NCBI RefSeq assembly: GCF_020829685.1
Contig: NZ_JAIVFR010000294.1
Location: forward strand, 1-7,615
Source: Nostoc sp. CHAB 5715
GTDB lineage: Bacteria; Cyanobacteriota; Cyanobacteriia; Cyanobacteriales; Nostocaceae
Length of the DNA stretch: 7,615 nucleotides
Direction of reading: 5' to 3'
How positions within the stretch are numbered: the stretch's first letter is position 1; each line of letters begins with the position of its first letter. This document shows, piece after piece, positions 1 through 5,720 of this stretch. A program made the position numbers and the translations under genes. A model generated the notes under the pieces. It ran no database searches and had not been told where the DNA came from. It saw only the letters and a list, made by a program, of their open reading frames with translations.

Positions 1-1
1 T

Positions 2-121
2 CTGAAACAGGAAAGATTGGCGAGGGAACAAGCCCAAGAGCAAGCAAGACAAGCAGAATCGGAGGTGGAAAGGTTGAAAGAACAGTTGCGATCGCTTGGC
101 GTTGACCCTGATACTATTTAG
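2..121 (+). CDS. C-terminal fragment of a probable Uma2-family (DUF820) protein
   Basis: The reading frame is open from the left edge and stops at TAG 119-121. The visible 39 residues are rich in Glu, Gln, Arg and Ala in a coiled-coil pattern and end in EQLRSLGVDPDTI. Many cyanobacterial Uma2-family proteins (PD-(D/E)XK endonuclease-like fold, DUF820) end in the same way, with a charged helical tail closing on L-R-x-L-G-x-D-P-D. The nuclease-like domain would lie upstream of the window, so catalytic residues cannot be checked. A HIP1 octamer lies within the coding sequence at 88-95. The family assignment rests only on the tail and could be wrong if another coiled-coil protein shares this ending. 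Confidence 0.6.
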   Translation: MKQERLAREQAQEQARQAESEVERLKEQLRSLGVDPDTI

Positions 122-187
122 CCATAGAGCAAGCGATCGCAGTATCGTGAGTGCTTCACCTACCTCAACCTGACTCAAGGCGATCGC
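88..187. repeat. Cluster of three HIP1 octamers (GCGATCGC)
   Basis: Perfect GCGATCGC octamers occur at 88-95, 133-140 and 180-187. This octamer is strongly over-represented in many cyanobacterial genomes and mainly serves here as a taxonomic marker. Other copies lie inside coding sequence, for example at 788-795 and in the ABC transporter and phoH genes. Confidence 0.85.
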
Positions 188-370
188 AAAAAGACATGAT
201 CATGTACTATGTCAAACAGGTAGCTCGTCCGCCAGCATGGGCATTATCCTGAAAGCGCAGTTTCAGCCCAAGAATCTCACGCTTTCAAGAACTGAGAGTA
301 TCCAATTAACTGAGTGCGATCGAGCGTCCTTGCCGAACCGAAAAAGGAAGCTCTATATTTATGATTTTAT
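122..370. other. Intergenic stretch with no recognisable gene
   Basis: I see no convincing gene between the stop at 121 and the promoter at 371. The stretch contains two HIP1 octamers, a perfect 12-bp palindrome ACATGATCATGT at 194-205, and a short inverted repeat (CTGAAA / TTTCAG, 249-266). An open frame at 237-437 has no family resemblance and overlaps the promoter of the next gene, so it is not called. Confidence 0.5.
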
Positions 371-399
371 TTGGCAACTCATCTTTTTACTCGTAAAAT
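371..399 (+). promoter_or_regulatory. Sigma70-type promoter for the 442-1398 gene
   Basis: TTGGCA (371-376) and TAAAAT (394-399) are separated by exactly 17 bases. Each box matches the consensus at five of six positions. Transcription would start near 406, giving a leader of about 35 nt before the ATG at 442. No other pair this good was noticed in the gap. Confidence 0.65.
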
Positions 400-441
400 C
401 GAAAACAAGATCAAGCTCAGTAGAAAAGAGTTCCTAAATTA

Positions 442-1398
442 ATGAGTACGTTAATCAGTCAGGGTGCAAGAGCTATCACTAAATTTCAGGTGGTAGACCG
501 GATAAATGATATCGTTTGGCAAGCTCACCAAGGTAGCGTTGCTGCGATTATTCAGCTATTGAACGAAAAGCTAGCCAAATCTGGTGTCAGAACTAGAGCC
601 ATTTTTTCTGATGGTGTCTTACAACTTCTGTGCGAGGCGGCTAGGATAGAGCAACTTGAGCAATCTCCCCTCGTAGAACAAATCCAGCAAATTCTTGATT
701 CCATCGCCCCGCGTCACATTCGGCGAGTCAATATCAACAGTCGGATTGTTCGAGAACAACAATTACTATGGTTAAAGGAAATAGATAGCGATCGCGACAA
801 CCAATTGCTTTGGTCACAGGAAATTACGTTAATTCAGCCTAATATTGTAAAGCAATTAATTAAAGATTTCACAGAAGCTCAAGCTGAACTAAAAAAGCCA
901 AATTTTCCTAGAACTCAAGTCTCTCGTCCTTTAGTACTTATTAACAAGGAAAAACACAAAAATAAGCCTAAAAAAAAGATATTAGCCGTGGCTAGTTTAT
1001 GCTCACTGTTGTTGCTTAGTTGGGTTGTTTATGCCCAGTTAGGTAATAAAGTCAAAAACCTAATGCAACTAGAAACTTCTAAATCTTTAATTACAGAAAA
1101 TACTAACGTTAATAAAGACCAAACACCATTCCGTACTTTTAACAATAGTCTTTCTGAGCCATCTGATGATCCATTTGCAATATCTGTGCGAATTGCCAAC
1201 CAAGCTTCTGCATCTGGTAAAACAGCCACAAGCTCAACTCAGTGGTTAGAGATAGCTGCTAAGTGGCAACGTGCTTCAGATATAATGGGTACAGTACCAC
1301 AAAACCACAGCCGTTATCAGGAAGCTAAAATTCGTACTCAACTATATAAGAAATACAGTGAGGCGGCGCAGAATGAAGCCGATAAGAGTAAATCTTAG
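442..1398 (+). CDS. Conserved cyanobacterial hypothetical protein, single-pass membrane protein
   Basis: This 318-residue protein belongs to no family I can name. Residues 1 to about 150 look like a soluble domain with the stretches VRTRAIFSDGVLQLLCEAA and RRVNINSRIVREQQLLW. A Lys-rich stretch (about 170-180) precedes one hydrophobic segment (about 180-198, ILAVASLCSLLLLSWVVYA). A polar linker leads to a C-terminal region (about 240-312) with AKWQRASDIMGTVPQNHSRY and a helical end. The positive residues before the membrane segment suggest the N-domain is cytoplasmic and the C-region periplasmic or lumenal; this is inference. These motifs resemble conserved hypothetical proteins of filamentous cyanobacteria, from memory only. 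The start is the first ATG after the promoter, and the ribosome binding site is weak. The gene is A+T-rich and apparently monocistronic. Confidence 0.8.
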   Translation: MSTLISQGARAITKFQVVDRINDIVWQAHQGSVAAIIQLLNEKLAKSGVRTRAIFSDGVLQLLCEAARIEQLEQSPLVEQIQQILDSIAPRHIRRVNINSRIVREQQLLWLKEIDSDRDNQLLWSQEITLIQPNIVKQLIKDFTEAQAELKKPNFPRTQVSRPLVLINKEKHKNKPKKKILAVASLCSLLLLSWVVYAQLGNKVKNLMQLETSKSLITENTNVNKDQTPFRTFNNSLSEPSDDPFAISVRIANQASASGKTATSSTQWLEIAAKWQRASDIMGTVPQNHSRYQEAKIRTQLYKKYSEAAQNEADKSKS

Positions 1399-1459
1399 TT
1401 TTTTCTTATTGAAAAACTGCGATTACTTATTAGTATTCTAGCTATGGGGAATAGATTAT

Positions 1460-1698
1460 TTATTTTACTTCTCGCACTTCACCCAAGCGCGTAAAACGAA
1501 TTTCAATGCGTCGCCGCTTTGATTCTGTCTGACGCTTTTCTTGGGGAATGGAAGCAAATTCCCCATTTGGTAATATTAATTGTGCTGCCGAATAGGCGCG
1601 AAATTGCACTCCTGGCATCTTATATTAATTCCCACTTTTTTTGCAGCCGATGTAATTTTAGCCCAATACGTTTGGGTTAAGCCAGAAAAATAAAAATG
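1460..1698 (-). pseudogene. Frameshifted 3' remnant of a gene, possibly OmpA-like C-terminus
   Basis: Read on the minus strand, two overlapping frames form one protein-like sequence. The upstream frame gives HFYFSGLTQTYWAKITSAAK and continues to VGINI. The downstream frame continues with KMPGVQFRAYSAAQLILPNG and ends in SKRRRIEIRFTRLGEVREVK before TAA (1460-1462). The switch lies around 1618-1624 and needs a single-base shift. The RRRIEI ending recalls the conserved C-terminal R-R-x-E-I of OmpA/MotB peptidoglycan-binding domains, but this is a tentative match. The 5' part is missing: upstream of 1698 the sequence becomes repeat DNA (TGTAGGTTGG end at 1699-1708). It is clearly non-functional as it stands. 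Confidence 0.5.
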
Positions 1699-1722
1699 TG
1701 TAGGTTGGGGAGCCACTGCGTT

Positions 1723-2064
1723 CATTGGTATCAACTTAAGCTAAAAGTAGCTTAACTGTTAGCTTCCTCACCCGCCTCGAACTAAAGTTCAAGGCTAATA
1801 GCTAAAGTCTACTGAAGTAGACTAAAGATTTTTTGCTATATATTATAGCGGTTCTCGAATGGAAGCAATACACTTTGACCTCTCTCCTAAAAGGAGAGAG
1901 GCTTTGAATCTTGCTCCCCAACGCTAGCTCTTAAGGGGCTGGGGGTTAGGTCTGTATTGGACTCAAGCGAGAAGCGCTATAGTCATCTTCAGATGACTTC
2001 CGCTATTAGCAAGAAACTTCAGTTCCTTGCGGGACATAGCTTTTACGTTAAGTTGACACCAATG
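1723..2064 (-). mobile_element. 206-bp four-hairpin element, copy A, interrupted by a second element
   Basis: The ends are CATTGGTATCAAC (1723-1735) and GTTGACACCAATG (2052-2064). They are flanked by direct repeats CACTGCGTT (1714-1722) and CACTGCGCC (2065-2073), a 7/9 match and so an aged target duplication. In the orientation of copy B it lies on the minus strand. Its hairpins are at 2009-2030, 1981-1998, 1806-1823 and 1774-1795. A TA-flanked element (1846-1979) separates the second and third hairpins. The copy is 342 bp; removing that element and one TA leaves exactly 206 bp, the length of copy B. No open reading frame of note is present, so any movement would depend on a transposase elsewhere. 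Confidence 0.8.
1846..1979. mobile_element. 134-bp TA-flanked MITE-like element nested in copy A
   Basis: Ends TAGCGGTTCTCG (1846-1857) and, reverse complemented, TAGCGCTTCTCG (1968-1979) match at 11 of 12 positions. Both sides are flanked by TA (1844-1845 and 1980-1981). Inside, CCTCTCTCCT / AGGAGAGAGG (1879-1901) forms a 10-bp hairpin. Removing the element plus one TA rejoins the host repeat so that it aligns with copies B and D across the junction. Short inverted ends with a TA duplication are typical of MITEs mobilised by IS630/Tc1-mariner transposases; that attribution is inference. Confidence 0.75.
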
Positions 2065-2227
2065 CACTGCGCCCTTGCGGTTTCCCGACTTGAAGCAAGT
2101 GGCGTTTGAGGAACGAAACCCAACATTTTCGGCATTTGTTGGGTAACACTAAAGTTCAAGCCAACCTACAATTATCCTTTTGATTCGTAGAGTCAATCTA
2201 GAATCCAAAATCCAAAATGTGTGTCTT

Positions 2228-4048
2228 CTAACTCAGGAGTTCTCCTGTTTCTTGCAGGGAGTGCAAGCGGCGGTAAATACCCTCGTGACGCAAAAGTTCA
2301 TCATGGCTACCCACTTCTACAATCTTTCCTTGTTCCAGAACTACAATTTTATCGGCTTCCCGCACTGTACTTAAACGATGGGCAATCACGATGGTGGTGC
2401 AAGTACCCTGAATCGATCGCATCGCTAGCTGAATTGAACGCTCAGACTCATAATCTAAACTAGAGGTAGCTTCGTCAAAAATCAGCACGTCTGGTTCCAC
2501 TAACAACGCCCTAGCAATTCCTAACCGTTGTCTTTGTCCTCCAGATAGCCTGACACCTCGTTCTCCTACGACGGTGTAATAACCTTTGGGTAAGTGCTGC
2601 ACTACTTCATCGACTCTGGCAATTCTACAGGCTTCTTGAACCTGCTCCAAACTAGCATTTGGTCTGCCGTAGGTGAGGTTATCCAATATAGTACCGTTGA
2701 AAACGTCTACTTCTTGGTGAACGATCGCTAATCTCCGTCTATATTTACCTACATCCAAAGTGCGAATATCTTGACCATCAATCAGAATTTGACCCTCTTG
2801 AGGTTCAAAATATCGCAACAGCAATTTCACTAAAGTAGACTTACCAGAACCGGAACGCCCCACTAATGCCACTGTTTGGTATGGTTCAATCAACAAGTTA
2901 ATATCTTGCAAAATTTGACGCTTGGGATCATATCCAAAACTGAGGTGCGACAACTCAAGTTTTCCAGTAAATTTATAAGGTGATTGTGTCTGGTTACTCT
3001 CTTCTAAAAGACTAGCACAATCAGATGGAGTTGGCTCTTGGAGAAATTCGTGAAACCGCAGCATAGAAGAATAACGACGAGCAAAAACTTCTGCCAAGTT
3101 ACTAATAGGTTCTAATTCGGCATAAGCCATGCTAGAAAGAGTTAAAGTCATGACAAAGTGACCAAGAGAAATTTGCCCATTTACTGTTGCTGCTAAAGTC
3201 AAACCCAGAATTGTAAACACACAAAACTGAATTACAGTTCTTTGCCAAGTAAATAGTATCGTATAACCTTTGTGGATGCGATAATCAAGCACCATTAGTT
3301 CACGATCCAAACGTTGCTTTTGCCGTTTCAGTTCCCTAGCTTCTGTAGCAAATGCTTTCACCGTTTTGATATTGGTGATTAATTCGGAAGTGCGGCTTTC
3401 GGTGTCCTCTCCATATTTATCCACACGACTTTCGTACCGAATTAACTGCTGTAATTTCTTCAAGCTGAAGCTGAGAATAATTACAAAGGAAATTAGATAT
3501 AAAATCGCAATCCGCCACTCAATCACCAAAATAAACACAAAAATTCCCAATACACGAACCAGTTTAGGAATCAACTGTCCGGCGATTTCGGGATACCCCC
3601 AAGTGTGGTTCTCAACACCTCTAGCTACTTTTCCGGCGATGCGTCCGGGGTTATTTTCGTCATAAAATTCCAGTGGGAGAGTAAGAATTTTGGCGATCGC
3701 CGCTTCGGTTTTATCTCGACGCGCCCTGAAAGCTATATCCCAGTGAAACCAACCAGTCAACCAAGGTTGTGTCGGTGCTCTCACTACGGTGACAATGAAT
3801 ATTAAACTCAGTAATACTCCTAAAGATAGAGATTTATTAACTGGGTAATTGGTGATGTCAGAAAAAGTTGCGATCGCACTTTGAAGTGGTTTATCCAATG
3901 GTTGATCAGACAAAACGTTTAAAATCTGTCCGATCGCATAAGGGACAACCAAATCAATAATTTCATAAATGCTAGATGCTGTAATACTGAAAACACTCTG
4001 CTTCCAGTAAGAGCGAAAGTAATTGACAATATCTCGAAATTTGGCCAT
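2228..4048 (-). CDS. ABC transporter half-transporter, fused membrane and ATP-binding domains (exporter type)
   Basis: This 606-residue protein has the layout of type IV ABC exporters (MsbA-like), which work as homodimers or heterodimers. Residues 1 to about 330 carry hydrophobic membrane segments. The nucleotide-binding domain has Walker A GRSGSGKST (about 395-403), a Q-loop in IVHQEVDVF, signature LSGGQRQRLGIARALL (about 500), Walker B VLIFDEATSSLD (about 518-529) and the H-loop in VIAHRLSTV (about 556), so all ATPase motifs are intact. It should export a lipid, peptide or drug-like compound; the substrate cannot be read from sequence. I chose ATG at 4048, with GGACGG eight bases upstream, over a GTG three codons earlier that lies too close to that site. 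The upstream neighbour on the same strand is the DUF6816-like gene, 89 bp away. Confidence 0.93.
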   Translation of the reverse strand: MAKFRDIVNYFRSYWKQSVFSITASSIYEIIDLVVPYAIGQILNVLSDQPLDKPLQSAIATFSDITNYPVNKSLSLGVLLSLIFIVTVVRAPTQPWLTGWFHWDIAFRARRDKTEAAIAKILTLPLEFYDENNPGRIAGKVARGVENHTWGYPEIAGQLIPKLVRVLGIFVFILVIEWRIAILYLISFVIILSFSLKKLQQLIRYESRVDKYGEDTESRTSELITNIKTVKAFATEARELKRQKQRLDRELMVLDYRIHKGYTILFTWQRTVIQFCVFTILGLTLAATVNGQISLGHFVMTLTLSSMAYAELEPISNLAEVFARRYSSMLRFHEFLQEPTPSDCASLLEESNQTQSPYKFTGKLELSHLSFGYDPKRQILQDINLLIEPYQTVALVGRSGSGKSTLVKLLLRYFEPQEGQILIDGQDIRTLDVGKYRRRLAIVHQEVDVFNGTILDNLTYGRPNASLEQVQEACRIARVDEVVQHLPKGYYTVVGERGVRLSGGQRQRLGIARALLVEPDVLIFDEATSSLDYESERSIQLAMRSIQGTCTTIVIAHRLSTVREADKIVVLEQGKIVEVGSHDELLRHEGIYRRLHSLQETGELLS

Positions 4049-4056
4049 GATGCACA

Positions 4057-4062
4057 CCGTCC
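4057..4062 (-). promoter_or_regulatory. Ribosome binding site deciding the ABC transporter start
   Basis: On the minus strand GGACGG ends eight bases before the ATG at 4048. It overlaps the base where the alternative GTG start (4055-4057) begins, so it cannot serve that GTG at normal spacing. Confidence 0.45.
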
Positions 4063-4091
4063 AAGAGCGCGATCGTAAACTTGGAATTTAT

Positions 4092-4121
4092 ATACTACAA
4101 ATGTATTACAAAAATAGTCAA
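4092..4121 (-). promoter_or_regulatory. Candidate sigma70 promoter for the ABC transporter
   Basis: On the minus strand TTGACT (4121-4116) is followed 18 bases later by TAGTAT (4097-4092). The -35 box matches the consensus at five of six positions and the -10 box at four. The predicted leader is about 37 nt. It lies in the gap after the DUF6816-like gene, so the transporter could be transcribed alone as well as by read-through. Confidence 0.45.
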
Positions 4122-4137
4122 GGGGTATAGGTTTAAA

Positions 4138-4938
4138 TCACTCCTTTGGAGCAGTAGGCATTTGTACGGGGATAAATTCTAAGCGATAGCGATAGAGGGC
4201 AACTGGTCGAGAGCCAGCTTTAAAGTAATCTGGATCTTGGGGTGAAAGATAGACAGCAGTAACTTGATCTGCCTCAATCGCCGGATTAGCTGTTGGAAGT
4301 TTATGATAAGCGGTGGTAGATTCTACAGAGTTTAAATAGGGGCGTGAACCGCCTTTGAATAGTTGTTGAAACACCTCTGTAGTGATGAACTTGCCATCAG
4401 GGGTAGTTTCTGTAGCCCGTGCAGTCACAATGGAAACCAGTTGACGACTGCTACGCAAGAACGTAATCTGACGATTAGGTGAATCTGGATCTACTTTGAC
4501 TAATAATACTGCTTCATCCCCTAAATAAGCTCTTGCTAAATTCAAGCTATTAAACGCTCTATCTGCTACTAAAATTGTGGATTTGTAATCTATCTGAGGA
4601 AATATTTTTAACCCAGTCATAGATGGTTGCTCTTTGACAAATCTTACTACAAAACTCACAGGCTGATTTAATTGTCGGCGATTACCTTCAAATCCTGGCG
4701 TTATGATATCTGGTGCTAAAGGTGCAGCTAAATCTACCAAAGTACTTGTAACTTGCCAAGTACCAGCCATCCATTCAGGGTAAACCAAATCACCCGAAGC
4801 CGGTTGTACTGAAGTTAATTTTTCCCATTGAGGAAAGTTTGCTAACCGTTCAGACAATTCTCCTGCAAGAGCATCGCCACCCCACAAAAGGAATAAAAGC
4901 AGCAAGCAAAAACTCCAAATTCCCTTCATTGTAAGCAT
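4138..4938 (-). CDS. Exported DUF6816-like cyanobacterial protein
   Basis: This is a 266-residue protein with a clear Sec-type signal peptide: Met-Lys start region, hydrophobic core (residues 7-19) and an ALA cleavage motif at 23-25. The mature part would be about 241 residues in the periplasm or thylakoid lumen. It contains LVYPEWMAGTWQVTSTLVDL and TPGFEGNRRQLNQPVSFVVRF. These stretches recall the DUF6816 family of cyanobacteria, whose function is not known to me; the match is from memory and should be treated as likely rather than certain. The repeated aromatic and beta-strand pattern suggests a lipocalin-like or beta-sandwich fold, which is inference. ATG 4938 is used here; an ATG three codons later is equally compatible with the signal peptide. 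The gene is divergent from ccmK and lies upstream of the ABC transporter on the same strand. Confidence 0.75.
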   Translation of the reverse strand: MLTMKGIWSFCLLLLFLLWGGDALAGELSERLANFPQWEKLTSVQPASGDLVYPEWMAGTWQVTSTLVDLAAPLAPDIITPGFEGNRRQLNQPVSFVVRFVKEQPSMTGLKIFPQIDYKSTILVADRAFNSLNLARAYLGDEAVLLVKVDPDSPNRQITFLRSSRQLVSIVTARATETTPDGKFITTEVFQQLFKGGSRPYLNSVESTTAYHKLPTANPAIEADQVTAVYLSPQDPDYFKAGSRPVALYRYRLEFIPVQMPTAPKE

Positions 4939-4991
4939 TAGTAGTTTTATATTTAACGTTTATTATTTATCGATTAAAAATTAAGTAAGTT

Positions 4992-5020
4992 TGTGTAAAA
5001 AATTAAAACTTTGTAGTCAA
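4992..5020 (-). promoter_or_regulatory. Possible promoter for the DUF6816-like gene
   Basis: On the minus strand TTGACT (5020-5015) is followed after 17 bases by TACACA (4997-4992). The -35 box is good and the -10 box is poor. The implied leader to the ATG at 4938 is about 50 nt. The same A+T-rich gap must also hold the original ccmK promoter on the other strand, for which no convincing pair was found. Confidence 0.3.
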
Positions 5021-5056
5021 ATATTTTACCTTACAATCCCAAATTATGGTTATAGC

Positions 5057-5071
5057 ATGACATTGGCACTA
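5057..5071 (+). pseudogene. Stranded original 5' end of ccmK (first five codons)
   Basis: ATG-ACA-TTG-GCA-CTA reads MTLAL and is followed at once by TAG (5072-5074), the first bases of the inserted element. If 5072-5391 is removed, the frame continues directly into GGC-ATG-ATT (5392 onward), giving MTLALGMIEVYGVP. That fits the usual CcmK N-terminus (M-x-x-A-x-G-M-I-E). The upstream leader and any original promoter therefore lie left of the insertion. Confidence 0.8.
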
Positions 5072-5389
5072 TAGCGGTTATCGTTTACGTGAGGTACACC
5101 CGTAGGGGCACGGCACTGCCCATACGTGTCAACTTAACGTAAAAGCCATGTCCCGCAAGGAACTGAAGTTCCTTGCTAATAGCTTAAGTCATCTAAAGAT
5201 GACTAAAATATACCCAAAAATCTTTAGTCTACTTCAGTAGACTTTAGCTATAAGCCCTGAAATTCATTTCTGGGCGGGCGTGGAAGCCAACAGATAAGCG
5301 ATTTTTAGCTTAAGTTGACACCAATGGGCACTGCCGTGCCCCTACACCTGGTGATGTAATGTTGTACTGCATCTGAATGGGAACCGCTA
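5072..5389. mobile_element. 318-bp TA-flanked element inserted in the ccmK start, carrying copy B
   Basis: Ends TAGCGGTT (5072-5079) and AACCGCTA (5382-5389) are inverted repeats, flanked by TA at 5070-5071 and 5390-5391. The ends resemble those of the element at 1846-1979, and the homology extends inward imperfectly (GCAGTACA versus GCAATACA). Without the inner 206-bp element and one 9-bp duplication, the base unit is 103 bp. At its centre that unit has a 29-nt palindrome with a perfect 14-bp stem beginning GTAGGGGCACGGCA. It encodes no protein. The TA duplication points to an IS630/Tc1-type transposase acting in trans, by inference. Confidence 0.8.
5121..5326 (+). mobile_element. 206-bp four-hairpin element, copy B (intact)
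   Basis: The ends are CATACGTGTCAAC (5121-5133) and GTTGACACCAATG (5314-5326), flanked by perfect 9-bp direct repeats GGCACTGCC (5112-5120 and 5327-5335). The inverted ends extend inward to about 27 bp with mismatches. Hairpins are at 5155-5176 (perfect 10-bp stem), 5187-5204, 5226-5243 and 5254-5275. CCCGC (5152-5156) can pair with GCGGG (5274-5278), enclosing the hairpins, although it competes with the bases of the first and fourth stems. GCTAATAGCT (5175-5184) can pair with AGCTATAAGC (5246-5255) with one mismatch, enclosing the second and third hairpins. No reading frame of note is present. Confidence 0.85.
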
Positions 5390-5715
5390 TAGGCATGATT
5401 GAAGTTTATGGAGTTCCCACAGCAGTGGAAGTGGGAGATGCCATGTGTAAAGCTGCCCGTGTTACCCTTGTTGGTTATGAAAATACTGATTTAGGACGAA
5501 TTACCGTGTTAATTCGGGGGGTTGTGGGCGAGGTGAAAGTGGCGGTGACAGCAGGACTAAAAGCGGCGTTGCAAGTTAACGGCGGCGAGGTGATTTCTTC
5601 TCATATTATTCCCCACCCCCACGAAAATTTAGAATATGTTTTACCGATTCATCGCAGCGTTAATGTAGAGCAGTTCAGTGCAGATATCCGATTTCCTCCA
5701 CCCCTATCAGTTTAG
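5377..5715 (+). CDS. ccmK: Carboxysome shell protein, CcmK family (BMC domain)
   Basis: This 112-residue protein is a single bacterial microcompartment (BMC) domain of the type that forms hexamers tiling the beta-carboxysome facets. Diagnostic stretches are GMIEVYGVP (6-14), AARVTLVGYEN (26-36), VNGGEV (67-72) and HPHENLEYVLPI (80-91). The pore-loop segment reads NTDLGR (36-41), where the major shell proteins CcmK1/2 have KIGSGR, so this is a divergent paralogue, perhaps the class found away from the main ccm locus in heterocystous species. The start is ATG 5377, directly preceded in frame by TGA. Its first codons (MGTAI) lie in the end of an inserted element, and no Shine-Dalgarno is visible. 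Whether it is still expressed is uncertain. It converges with the ChuX-like gene, leaving only five bases between the stops. Confidence 0.9.
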   Translation: MGTAIGMIEVYGVPTAVEVGDAMCKAARVTLVGYENTDLGRITVLIRGVVGEVKVAVTAGLKAALQVNGGEVISSHIIPHPHENLEYVLPIHRSVNVEQFSADIRFPPPLSV

Positions 5716-5720
5716 CTGTA

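Larger units (their letters stand above)
1699..2170. repeat. Outer repeat unit with TGTAGGTTGG / CCAACCTACA ends, split by an insertion
   Basis: TGTAGGTTGG at 1699-1708 is the exact reverse complement of CCAACCTACA at 2161-2170. Subtracting the 342-bp inserted element (1723-2064) and one 9-bp target copy leaves about 120 bp. That remainder contains a short hairpin (ACTTG/CAAGT near 2088-2102) and an 8-bp stem ACCCAACA / TGTTGGGT (2118-2144). This kind of palindrome-rich GTAGGTTGG sequence is common between cyanobacterial genes. The 2118-2144 stem lies 84 bp downstream of the ABC transporter stop on the minus strand and might act as a weak terminator, but no T-run follows it. Confidence 0.5.

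Noticed and set aside
249..266. Inverted repeat CTGAAA / TTTCAG
   Set aside because: Only six base pairs, without a T-run or nearby regulated gene; likely chance.
237..437. 66-codon open frame on the + strand upstream of the 442 gene
   Set aside because: No family resemblance, no ribosome binding site seen, and it runs through the well-formed promoter at 371-399.
1395..1421. T-rich hairpin after the 318-aa gene considered as a terminator
   Set aside because: The stem is only A-T pairs and too weak to support a terminator call.
2180..2463. Two open frames on the + strand
   Set aside because: They overlap the 3' end of the ABC transporter on the opposite strand and show no protein family features.
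3366..3805. Open frames on the + strand opposite the ABC transporter
   Set aside because: Antisense shadows of a gene with intact conserved motifs.
5155..5275. Hairpin cluster considered as a tRNA or tRNA-like gene
   Set aside because: There is no T-loop, anticodon arm geometry or CCA-end region; the hairpins are palindromic with 2-4 base loops.
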